Shown here in pieces: positions 1 to 6,916 of a stretch of DNA of 64,000 nt. Within the stretch, counting starts at the first letter, position 1. Each line of letters starts with the position of its first letter. Both the position numbers and the translations under genes were made by a program. The stretch spans positions 1 through 64,000 of the forward strand of contig NZ_JAMXMC010000002.1 of assembly GCF_024055665.1 (NCBI RefSeq), given 5' to 3'. Below the pieces are notes generated by a model. The model ran no database searches. It had not been told where the DNA came from and saw only the letters and a program-made list of their open reading frames with translations. The DNA comes from Ideonella oryzae. GTDB taxonomy: Bacteria; Pseudomonadota; Gammaproteobacteria; Burkholderiales; Burkholderiaceae_C.

Positions 1-340
1 GCGTCAGCTCATGGCCTATGTGGGCCTGGTGCCCGGGGAGCACAGTTCCGGCCCCAAGCGACGCCAGGGCAGCATCACCAAGGCAGGCAACAGCGCGGTG
101 CGCCGCATGCTGGTGGAGGTGGCTTGGCACTACCAAGCCGGCCCGCGCGTGAGTCCCATCATCGCCCGGCGCCATGACGGCCTGCCCTCCGCCATCACCG
201 ACATCGCCTGGAAGGCCCAGACCCGCCTGAACAGCAAGTTCAAGCGTCTGTTGGCCCGGCGCGTGATGAAGACCAAGGCCGTGGTGGCGGTGGCTCGGGA
301 GCTCGCCGGCTTCGTCTGGGCCATCGGGCGCGAGGTGTAG
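1..340 (+). CDS. IS110/IS1111-family transposase, C-terminal part (gene cut by left edge)
   Basis: The open frame runs in from the left edge, so only about the last 113 residues are present. It reads RQLMAYVGLVPGEHSSG followed by KRRQGSITKAGNSAVRR, the hallmark of the Transposase_20 domain of IS110-family transposases, which also carries the catalytic serine region. These enzymes act with a DEDD domain (outside the window) and a structured guide RNA, and insert without classic terminal repeats. About 290 nt of non-coding sequence follows the stop before a probable attC site. A long 3' non-coding tail is what IS1111-subgroup elements have, because there the guide RNA lies downstream of the transposase. 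The family is certain; the IS1111 subgroup is inferred from layout. Confidence 0.9.
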   Translation, partial: RQLMAYVGLVPGEHSSGPKRRQGSITKAGNSAVRRMLVEVAWHYQAGPRVSPIIARRHDGLPSAITDIAWKAQTRLNSKFKRLLARRVMKTKAVVAVARELAGFVWAIGREV

Positions 341-634
341 ACCTCCGGTTGGCGCGGCGCAGCCACGGCCATCAAGGGAATCCTCGCAAACGTTATTGGT
401 GAGCCGCTGACCGGCAACGATCAGCGCGCAATCTCAGCCCCTAGACCGAGGCAGCCCTGCGACGAACACCTGTCTTGCGGTACCCAACCCGCGCATATCA
501 GCATGAGCAACCGTCGCGCATCCACATCGGGTGGCATCCAACGGGCTCCGTCGCGTTCCCCGTCCGGCAACGGGTTTGAATTCAACATCCGCTGCGCGGA
601 GAAATCAGTGTTGCCCCTTGACAGGAAGAAGCCA
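341..634 (+). mobile_element. Putative 3' non-coding tail of the IS1111-type element (possible seek/bridge RNA region)
   Basis: No convincing gene lies here. The stretch joins the transposase stop to the probable attC site. It contains a small hairpin, CGCTGA at 405-410 with TCAGCG at 421-426, and the string AAACGTT at 388-394, which resembles the attC core neighbourhood. In IS1111-subgroup elements the guide RNA that picks the target is encoded between the transposase stop and the right end, so this is where it would be expected. The exact right end of the element is probably near 634-638, where attC-like sequence begins. RNA function and end point are inferences. Confidence 0.4.
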
Positions 635-730
635 TATCAACGTGGAAGTGAGGGGCAGCCGGAGCGCGTAGCGCGGAGGGGACCAACAAGCGCAGCTTGT
701 TGGCTGTCCCTCTCGACTGCAGGGTTAGAC
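635..730 (-). repeat. Integron attC recombination site (cassette read on minus strand)
   Basis: Read on the minus strand, the site begins with GTCTAAC (730-724), a perfect RYYYAAC core box that contains the TAA stop of the cassette gene. It ends with GTTGATA (641-635), a degenerate GTTRRRY box. The arms at 650-660 and 702-712 pair over 11 positions (one G-T wobble). An inner perfect hairpin pairs CCAACAAG (683-690) with CTTGTTGG (696-703). Stop codon inside the first box, length of 96 nt and an imperfect folded stem are all typical of attC. The last box is disrupted in its outer bases, consistent with insertion of the adjacent IS element there. Confidence 0.65.
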
Positions 731-1213
731 CGATTTGAGTGCCTGAAAGTTAGCCAGAACTGTAGCGGGAAGACTATGCAACTTTGCTTTGTACTCTTCA
801 TGGTTGAAGAACCACTCCTCGATCATTGATCTGATGCTAGCGCAGGACTCCCGAGCGTGGCCCAGTCGTGATATCAATCTTTGGAACTCATACTTTGAAT
901 CGGTGAACAAGTACATAGCCCGTGGCAGGTTATGAACGATCCAGTTCCTTTCATGGACAATTTCAGCAAGATGAAAGCGAAGAGTCTCGACAAAGTAGAC
1001 GTTAGCGTTTAATTGTTTGTTCAGCTTTCCTAGAGTTTTCTTGTAGTCGACATCCAAAGCCTCCCACGCCTCTTCGATGCTTCGAAATTCCTCATTCTTT
1101 ACTACGCAAAGAATGACCGCGAGTAGATGCTCAAACTTGTGAAACTCGCTCACAGCCTTGCCAAGCGCTAGATGGAATGTCGCGACTACGTCAACTTCTG
1201 GCTGATAAGGCAT
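725..1213 (-). CDS. Hypothetical cassette protein with HEPN-like RX4H motif
   Basis: The protein has 162 residues and appears all-alpha and soluble, with no signal peptide or membrane segment. It contains RNWIVHN at residues 89-95, that is R89-X4-H94 on a predicted helix. This is the RX4-6H signature of HEPN-type RNases and related non-catalytic HEPN proteins. The G+C content is clearly below that of the flanks, which fits transfer. The gene fills a single integron cassette: its start lies 8 nt inside a GTTAGAC boundary and its stop overlaps the attC core. No cognate antitoxin or nucleotidyltransferase neighbour is visible. Defence or toxin function is an inference; exact function is unknown. 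Confidence 0.7.
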   Translation of the reverse strand: MPYQPEVDVVATFHLALGKAVSEFHKFEHLLAVILCVVKNEEFRSIEEAWEALDVDYKKTLGKLNKQLNANVYFVETLRFHLAEIVHERNWIVHNLPRAMYLFTDSKYEFQRLISRLGHARESCASIRSMIEEWFFNHEEYKAKLHSLPATVLANFQALKSV

Positions 1214-1220
1214 GCTTAGG

Positions 1221-1290
1221 TCTAACTAGTTATATACGTCAAAAGTGACGCATAACATCCTGGTGTGACGGATAACATTCCAGTGCATGG
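1221..1290 (-). repeat. attI-like cassette boundary with direct repeats
   Basis: On the minus strand the cassette gene is preceded by GTTAGAC (1227-1221), a perfect GTTRRRY crossover box. Upstream of it, in cassette orientation, are two direct repeats, GGATGTTATGCGTCAC (1260-1245) and GGAATGTTATCCGTCAC (1281-1265), about 20 nt apart. The arrangement recalls an attI site, where a simple core box is preceded by two integrase-binding repeats; the GATGTTA...GC wording also resembles attI1. No integrase gene lies beyond it. A further partial copy, GATAACATTCC, sits at 1336-1346. Identity as attI is an inference. Confidence 0.4.
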
Positions 1291-1509
1291 GTTGCCAAGT
1301 CCTTGTCGGGTCTGATATTTTTCTGATTAATGCAGGATAACATTCCGTGCAGTGGCGTTAAAAGCATCAAGATCCCCCCATTTGGGGGTAAGAGCGCTGA
1401 CCCGCAGACAGGGCGGCATGCCATGACGTGACTCAGCGTCAGTCCACTTGTCGACAGCGCTGGGCGAGCGCTGCCATTCGCGAACTTTCGCCTTGGCCGA
1501 GAGCGTCAA
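1291..1509. other. Non-coding stretch, no gene recognised
   Basis: This segment lies between the integron-like patch and the DUF4440 gene. Minus-strand frames of about 60 codons are open here, but they show no recognisable motif, no good ribosome site, and they overlap each other in different frames. A third copy of the GATAACATTCC repeat (1336-1346) and a short inverted repeat, CCCCCA/TGGGGG (1375-1388), are the only structures seen. It probably marks decayed accessory DNA. Confidence 0.4.
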
Positions 1510-1884
1510 TCACCACGCATCGGCTGCTGGAGTCCCCTGGTGATACCTCAACCGCCATCCATCGCCGTCCTGCACCCAAACCGACGACCGATGGGTGTGC
1601 AGGTGCAAAGTCCCATCGGTCTGCCGATGGGCGCTGCGGTAAGTCAGCAGGGCGACTTGGGGTGCGAGCAGCGCCACCTCAAACCCCTCCGACACCACCG
1701 GCGGGTGTTCGCTCAGGGAGGCGAGAAAGCCCAGCACCGTTTCTCGGTCGTAGGCGCGGCCGGATCGGCCGATCTCGTGGAACTGGGGATGGAGCAGCGC
1801 GTCCAGGCGCGAGGGGCTGCAGCGTGTGCCGGGGTGGTGCAGTTCCACTTCCAGGCCCTGCAGCAGAAGAAGCAGGTCTTGCAT
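1510..1884 (-). CDS. DUF4440 / SnoaL-like NTF2-fold protein
   Basis: The 124-residue cytoplasmic protein has the layout of the DUF4440 family in the NTF2-like superfamily. It has an N-terminal helix (LLLLLQGLEVELH), the LDALLHPQFHEIGRSGR segment, a central strand region, and a C-terminal RSSVWVQDGDGWRLRYHQGTP, where the conserved W-R-x-x-x-H-Q-G-T closes the beta sheet. Members are small binding or isomerase-like proteins; no substrate can be named. It is divergent from the amino-acid ABC operon, sharing a spacer with paired palindromes. Confidence 0.75.
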   Translation of the reverse strand: MQDLLLLLQGLEVELHHPGTRCSPSRLDALLHPQFHEIGRSGRAYDRETVLGFLASLSEHPPVVSEGFEVALLAPQVALLTYRSAHRQTDGTLHLHTHRSSVWVQDGDGWRLRYHQGTPAADAW

Positions 1885-1951
1885 GCGCCCACCCTAGCGC
1901 AAAGCGGTGCCTTTGGGGGGCAGGGCAGGAGGGAAGGGGAGAGGGGGATGA

Positions 1952-1995
1952 ACGGATTTCCGTCCGCCTGGATCGACGGGCGAACGGAAATCCGT
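1952..1995. promoter_or_regulatory. Paired ACGGAwwTCCGT palindromes (predicted operator)
   Basis: Two 12-bp palindromes, ACGGATTTCCGT (1952-1963) and ACGGAAATCCGT (1984-1995), lie 32 bp apart centre to centre, about three helical turns. They sit between the divergent DUF4440 gene and the GltI-type importer operon. Same-face paired dyads of this kind usually bind two dimers of one regulator. The regulator is unknown. Confidence 0.5.
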
Positions 1996-2113
1996 CCGAG
2001 GTGGGGCCGCCGGGTGGGCGGCCGCCAGACCAGCGCCCATGATGCGACAGGCACTTGGGCGCGTGTTGCGCCGCGTCAATGGGCCTGGCACGTTGCCTGC
2101 AAGAGTGGCCCTC

Positions 2114-3046
2114 ATGTTTTCGGTGCGCCGCTCCCTGTTGTCCTGCTGCCTGGCCTTGGGCCTGGCGGGGCTGGGCGTGGCCGCACGGGGCGCGCCGCAG
2201 GCGGTCAGCCCGGCGCAGCCGGATTCGCCCACCCTGGCCCGCATTGCCGAGACGGGCACCATCAACCTGGGCCACCGCGAGTCCTCGGTGCCGTTCTCGT
2301 ACTACGACAACAAGCGCCAGGTGGTGGGCTATTCGCAGGACCTGATGCTCAAGGTGGCCGATGCCATCAAGGCCGAGCTGAAGCTGCCGGCGCTGACGTT
2401 GCGCCTGGTGCCGGTCACCTCGCAGAACCGCATTCCGCTGGTGCAGAACGGCACGGTCGATCTGGAATGCGGCTCCACCTCGCACACCACCGAACGGGCC
2501 ACGCAGGTGGCGTTCTCCACCTCCTTCTTCGTCATCAGCACGCGGCTGCTGGTCAAGCGCGATGGCGGGCCGCGGGACTTCCCCGAACTGGCCGGCCGCC
2601 GCGTGGTGGTCACCTCGGGCACCACGTCCGAACGCCTGCTGCGCAGCTACAACGAGTCGCACGGCAGCCGCATTCAGCTGCTGACGGCGCGTGACCATGG
2701 CGATGCCTTCCAGGCCCTGGAAAACGGCCAGGTGGATGCGCTGATGCTGGACGACGCGCTGCTCTATGGCGAGCGCGCCAAGGCCCGCAACCCGGACGAC
2801 TGGATCGTCACCGGCACGCCCATGTCGGCCGAGGTGTACGGTTGCATGATGCGCAAGGACGACCCCGGCTTCAAGGCCGTGGTGGACCGCGCGTTGACCC
2901 GCTTGATGACCTCGGGCGAGGCATCGAAGATCTACACCCGCTGGTTCCAGCGCCCCATTCCGCCCAAGGGGCTCAACCTCAACTGGCCTCCGTCGGAGGC
3001 GCTGCTCAAGTTGTTCCGCCAGCCGGACGACCGTCCCTCGCCCTGA
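2114..3046 (+). CDS. Amino-acid ABC transporter substrate-binding protein (GltI-like, divergent copy)
   Basis: This is a periplasmic solute-binding protein of the polar amino-acid family (PBP type 2). The chosen ATG gives 310 residues, starting MFSVRRSLLSCCLALGLAGL, a good Sec signal peptide; upstream in-frame ATGs would bury that signal. The conserved block VTSQNRIPLVQNGTVDLECG is shared word for word with the next gene, so the two are tandem paralogues. This copy has diverged more: SYYDNKR replaces the usual glycine-rich loop, and the C-terminus is longer and proline-rich. It is the first gene of an importer operon. Ligand is probably glutamate/aspartate or a related acidic ureide; specificity cannot be read. 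Confidence 0.85.
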   Translation: MFSVRRSLLSCCLALGLAGLGVAARGAPQAVSPAQPDSPTLARIAETGTINLGHRESSVPFSYYDNKRQVVGYSQDLMLKVADAIKAELKLPALTLRLVPVTSQNRIPLVQNGTVDLECGSTSHTTERATQVAFSTSFFVISTRLLVKRDGGPRDFPELAGRRVVVTSGTTSERLLRSYNESHGSRIQLLTARDHGDAFQALENGQVDALMLDDALLYGERAKARNPDDWIVTGTPMSAEVYGCMMRKDDPGFKAVVDRALTRLMTSGEASKIYTRWFQRPIPPKGLNLNWPPSEALLKLFRQPDDRPSP

Positions 3047-3094
3047 CGGGCAGCGACGGTGCCCCCGGTTTTTTTTGTCCTTGATGGAGTTGTG

Positions 3095-4030
3095 ATGTCA
3101 CAGACCCGCTTTGCTTTCACCACCCGCCGCACCGCCCTCGCCCTGGCGGTGTTCTCTGCCGTGCTGGGCACCGCCGCCCATGCCGAGACGACGGACACCC
3201 TGAAGAAGATCAAGGACAGCGGCACCATCACGCTGGGCGTGCGTGAGTCGTCCGGTGCCCTGGCCTACACCCTGGGCAACGGCAAGTACGTGGGCTTCCA
3301 CACCGAGATGGCCGAGCGCGTGGCGCAGGACATCCGCAAGAAGCTGGGCATGAGCTCGATCACCGTGAAGTACCAGCCGGTCACCTCGCAGAACCGCATC
3401 CCGCTGGTGCAGAACGGCACCGTGGACCTGGAGTGCGGCTCCACCACCAACAACCGCGCTCGCCAGAAGGACGTGGCCTTTGCCGTGACGACCTACGTCG
3501 AGGAAGTGCGCATTGCCGTGAAGGCCAATTCGGGCATCACCTCGATCAAGGACCTGGCCGGCAAGACCGTGGCCACCACCACCGGCACCACCTCGGTCCA
3601 GACTCTGCGCAAGCATGAGCGTGCCACCGGCCTGGACTTCAAGGAGCTCTATGGCAAGGACCACGCCGACAGCTTCCTGCTGCTGGAATCGGGCCGCGCC
3701 GATGCCTTCGTGATGGACGGTCAGATCCTGGCCGGCAACATCAGCAAGTCCAAGAACCCGAAGGACTACAAGATCGTCGGCGAAGTGCTGTCGGTCGAGC
3801 CCATTGCCTGCATGCTGCGCAAGGACGACCCGGCCTTCAAGACCGCGGTGGACGACAGCATCAAGGCCATGATGAAGAACGGCGACCTGGCCAAGATGTA
3901 CGACAAGTGGTTCATGCAACCCATCCCGCCGGCCAATGTGGCCGTGGGCCTGCCGATGTCGCAAGCCACCAAGGAAGCCTGGGCGCATCCGAACGACAAG
4001 CCGATGGAAGACTACGCGGCGAAGAAGTAA
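3095..4030 (+). CDS. gltI: Glutamate/aspartate ABC transporter substrate-binding protein
   Basis: This 311-residue periplasmic binding protein has a clear signal peptide ending in AHA at residue 30. It carries the GltI/PBP2 blocks GTITLGVRESSGALAY, QNRIPLVQNGTVDLECGSTT and IACMLRKDDPAFK. The ATG was chosen because GATGGAG lies 6-12 nt upstream and the signal peptide starts there. It follows its paralogue by 48 nt and precedes the two permeases and ATPase, giving the usual gltIJKL order. It captures glutamate/aspartate-like ligands for the inner-membrane complex; the family assignment is firm, the ligand is inferred. Confidence 0.9.
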   Translation: MSQTRFAFTTRRTALALAVFSAVLGTAAHAETTDTLKKIKDSGTITLGVRESSGALAYTLGNGKYVGFHTEMAERVAQDIRKKLGMSSITVKYQPVTSQNRIPLVQNGTVDLECGSTTNNRARQKDVAFAVTTYVEEVRIAVKANSGITSIKDLAGKTVATTTGTTSVQTLRKHERATGLDFKELYGKDHADSFLLLESGRADAFVMDGQILAGNISKSKNPKDYKIVGEVLSVEPIACMLRKDDPAFKTAVDDSIKAMMKNGDLAKMYDKWFMQPIPPANVAVGLPMSQATKEAWAHPNDKPMEDYAAKK

Positions 4031-4119
4031 GCGCTTGAACGGGGCGTGCCCCGGCGGCTGGCTTTGAGCCGGTGATGCCGGGGCACAGGTTTTGAGGGTC
4101 ACGCGGGGGAGAACATCCG

Positions 4120-4860
4120 TTGGGCAATTGGGATTGGCAGGTCTTCTGCCGCAACACCATCGATGGCGAGGTGATGCCGGGCTGCTTCGGTAGCAACGGC
4201 GACATCACCTATCTGGACTGGCTGCTCTCGGCCTGGGGCTGGACACTGAGCGTGTCCTTCTGCGCCCTGGCCGTGGCCCTCATCGTGGGGGCCCTGATGG
4301 GCATCCTGCGCACCGTGCCCCACAAGGGCCTGGTGTTCCTGGGCAATGCCTGGACGGAGCTCTTCCGCAACATTCCGCTGCTGGTCCAGATCTTCCTCTG
4401 GTACCACGTGGTGCCGGCCCTGGTGCCGCCGCTCAAGGGCGTGCCCAGCTTCGTGCTGGTCGTGCTGGGCCTGGGCTTTTTCACCTCGGCCCGGGTGGCC
4501 GAACAGGTCAAGGCCGGCATCCAGAGCCTGCCCAAGGGCCAGCGCTATGCCGGCCTGGCCCTGGGCCTGACGCTGCCGCAGACCTACCGCTATGTGCTGC
4601 TGCCCATGGCCATGCGCATCGTCATTCCGCCGCTCACCAGCGAGTCGATGAACATCATCAAGAACTCGGCCGTGGCCTTCGCGGTCAGCATTGCCGAGAT
4701 GACGATGTTCGCGATGCAGGCGCAGGAAGAGACCTCGCGCGGCATCGAGGTCTACCTGGCCGTCACCGGCCTGTATTTCATTTCGGCCTTCGCCGTCAAC
4801 CGCGTGGCGCTCGTCATCGAGAAGAAGCTGCGCGTGCCGGGCATGGTGGGGGCGCACTGA
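4120..4860 (+). CDS. gltJ: Glutamate/aspartate ABC transporter permease GltJ
   Basis: This is an inner-membrane permease of the HisM/GltJ family, 246 residues with about five membrane spans. The N-terminus NWDWQVFCRNTIDG and the segment GWTLSVSFCALAVALIVGALMG are typical of GltJ. The cytoplasmic coupling loop (EQVKAGIQSLPKGQRYAGLALG) is present. Translation appears to begin at a TTG preceded by GGGGGAGAA. The gene is 89 nt after gltI and is followed one base later by gltK, with which it should form the heterodimeric channel. Confidence 0.9.
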   Translation: MGNWDWQVFCRNTIDGEVMPGCFGSNGDITYLDWLLSAWGWTLSVSFCALAVALIVGALMGILRTVPHKGLVFLGNAWTELFRNIPLLVQIFLWYHVVPALVPPLKGVPSFVLVVLGLGFFTSARVAEQVKAGIQSLPKGQRYAGLALGLTLPQTYRYVLLPMAMRIVIPPLTSESMNIIKNSAVAFAVSIAEMTMFAMQAQEETSRGIEVYLAVTGLYFISAFAVNRVALVIEKKLRVPGMVGAH

Positions 4861-4861
4861 G

Positions 4862-5530
4862 ATGATCAACCTCGACTTCTCCTTCCTGAGCTGGCAGGTC
4901 CTGTCGGACTTCGTCGCCAAGGGCTTCATCTTCTCGATCGAGCTGACCCTGGTGGCCATGCTGGGCGGCATCGCCCTGGGCACCGTGCTGGCGCTGATGC
5001 GCCTGTCGGGCAAGCCCTGGCTGGTGGGCCCGGCGTCCTTCTACGTCAACACCCTGCGCTCCATCCCGCTGGTGATGGTGATCCTGTGGGTGTTCCTGCT
5101 GCTGCCGCTGCTCACCGGCGAGCCCATGGGCGCCGAGCTGTCGGCCGTCATCACCTTCACGGTGTTCGAGGCGGCGTACTATTCCGAGATCATGCGCGCC
5201 GGCATCCAGAGCGTGGCCAAGGGGCAGACCTATGCGGGCTACGCGATGGGCATGACCTACCGCCAGACCATGCAGCTGGTGGTGCTGCCGCAGGCCTTCC
5301 GCAACATGCTGCCCGTGCTGCTCACTCAGACCATCGTGCTGTTCCAGGACACGTCCCTGGTCTACGCCATCGGCGCCTACGACCTGCTCAAGGGCTTCGA
5401 GGTGGCCGGCAAGAACTTCAACCGTCCCGTCGAGACCTACCTGGTCGCCGCCGTCGTCTACTTCGTGATCTGCTTCAGCCTGTCCATGCTGGTCCGGCAA
5501 TTGCAAAAGAAGATCGCCATCGTGAGATGA
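4862..5530 (+). CDS. gltK: Glutamate/aspartate ABC transporter permease GltK
   Basis: The second inner-membrane permease has 222 residues. It contains the HisM-type coupling motif EIMRAGIQSVAKGQTYAGYAMG and LRSIPLVMVILW in the first half. It follows gltJ by one base, so the pair is almost certainly translationally coupled. The final segment ends in a short basic tail (RQLQKKIAIVR), as usual. A 114-nt spacer with a strong hairpin repeat separates it from the ATPase gene, which may lower the ATPase transcript. Confidence 0.9.
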   Translation: MINLDFSFLSWQVLSDFVAKGFIFSIELTLVAMLGGIALGTVLALMRLSGKPWLVGPASFYVNTLRSIPLVMVILWVFLLLPLLTGEPMGAELSAVITFTVFEAAYYSEIMRAGIQSVAKGQTYAGYAMGMTYRQTMQLVVLPQAFRNMLPVLLTQTIVLFQDTSLVYAIGAYDLLKGFEVAGKNFNRPVETYLVAAVVYFVICFSLSMLVRQLQKKIAIVR

Positions 5531-5531
5531 G

Positions 5532-5628
5532 ACCCCCACGCTCCCTGCCGGTCGCTGCCCCCCGAGGGGGCTCCGGCAGCGGACCGGCGAAGCCGGATCC
5601 ACGCCGGCCCTTGGTGGGCACGGTACCC
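5532..5628. repeat. Interspersed GC-rich hairpin repeat (Burkholderiales type)
   Basis: The spacer between gltK and gltL contains CCCCCACGCTCCCTGCCGG, then GCCCCCCGAGGGGGC (5557-5571), flanked by complementary CTGCCGG (5545-5551) and CCGGCAG (5573-5579). This forms one long hairpin. Near-identical CCCCCACGCT...CCCCCGAGGGGGC units are scattered between genes in Comamonadaceae-type genomes. It may stabilise or attenuate the transcript within the operon. The repeat identity is recalled, not searched. Confidence 0.5.
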
Positions 5629-5644
5629 AGTTCAGGAGATAGAA

Positions 5645-6379
<735 letters not shown>

Positions 6380-6392
6380 GCGGCGGCGCGCC

Positions 6393-6887
6393 ATGCGTCG
6401 CCTGGTGCCGGTGCCGCTGACGGCCGAGGGCTTCGCGCCGTTCGGCACCGTGATCGAACGCCCCGCCGAGCCCGGCGGGCGCCTCATCAATGGCGGCACC
6501 TCGCGCCGCCACGACCTGCTGGCCGACCTGGGCGTGCAGGCAGAAGGCGGCCACCCACTGCTGACCTTGTTTCATGCCCAGGCCCGGCCGTTCCCGCTGC
6601 GCCTGGGTGAACTGGAGCGTCACCGCCTGGGCTCGCAGACCTTCGTGCCCCTGGCGGGGGCGCGCTGCGTGATCGTGGTGGCTGCGGCCGACGCACCGCT
6701 GCACGCGGAGGCCCTGCAGGCCTTTCAGGTGCGGGGCGACCAGGGTTTCGTGCTCGCGCCGGGCACCTGGCACCACGCCTTGTTGGCCATCGACGAAGGG
6801 GACTTCGTCGTCATCGAGCGCGGTGCCGACACCGTGGACTGCGACGAGCAGGCTCTCGACACCCCGGTCGAACTGAACCTGGGTTGA
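6393..6887 (+). CDS. allA: Ureidoglycolate lyase (AllA)
   Basis: This is a cytoplasmic enzyme of 164 residues (family size about 160-170) that splits ureidoglycolate into glyoxylate and urea, the last step of allantoin breakdown. Family features include LTAEGFAPFGTVIE near the start, INGGTSRRHDLL, LERHRLGSQTFVPL with the conserved His and Gln, and APGTWHHALLAI near the C-terminus. The ATG lies 13 nt after gltL, suggesting the upstream importer feeds this pathway. An allantoate amidohydrolase candidate lies in the same region, but no allantoinase is present in the window. Confidence 0.9.
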   Translation: MRRLVPVPLTAEGFAPFGTVIERPAEPGGRLINGGTSRRHDLLADLGVQAEGGHPLLTLFHAQARPFPLRLGELERHRLGSQTFVPLAGARCVIVVAAADAPLHAEALQAFQVRGDQGFVLAPGTWHHALLAIDEGDFVVIERGADTVDCDEQALDTPVELNLG

Positions 6888-6916
6888 ACGGCGGCCGCTG
6901 AGCGGTCTGCCTGGCC

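Noticed and set aside
503-829. Plus-strand frame of 108 codons across the attC region
   Set aside because: It runs through the attC stem and into the antisense of the cassette gene; composition and structure do not support a protein.
1239-1509. Two minus-strand frames of about 60 codons
   Set aside because: They overlap in different frames, have no ribosome site or known motif, and lie in a patchy non-coding stretch.
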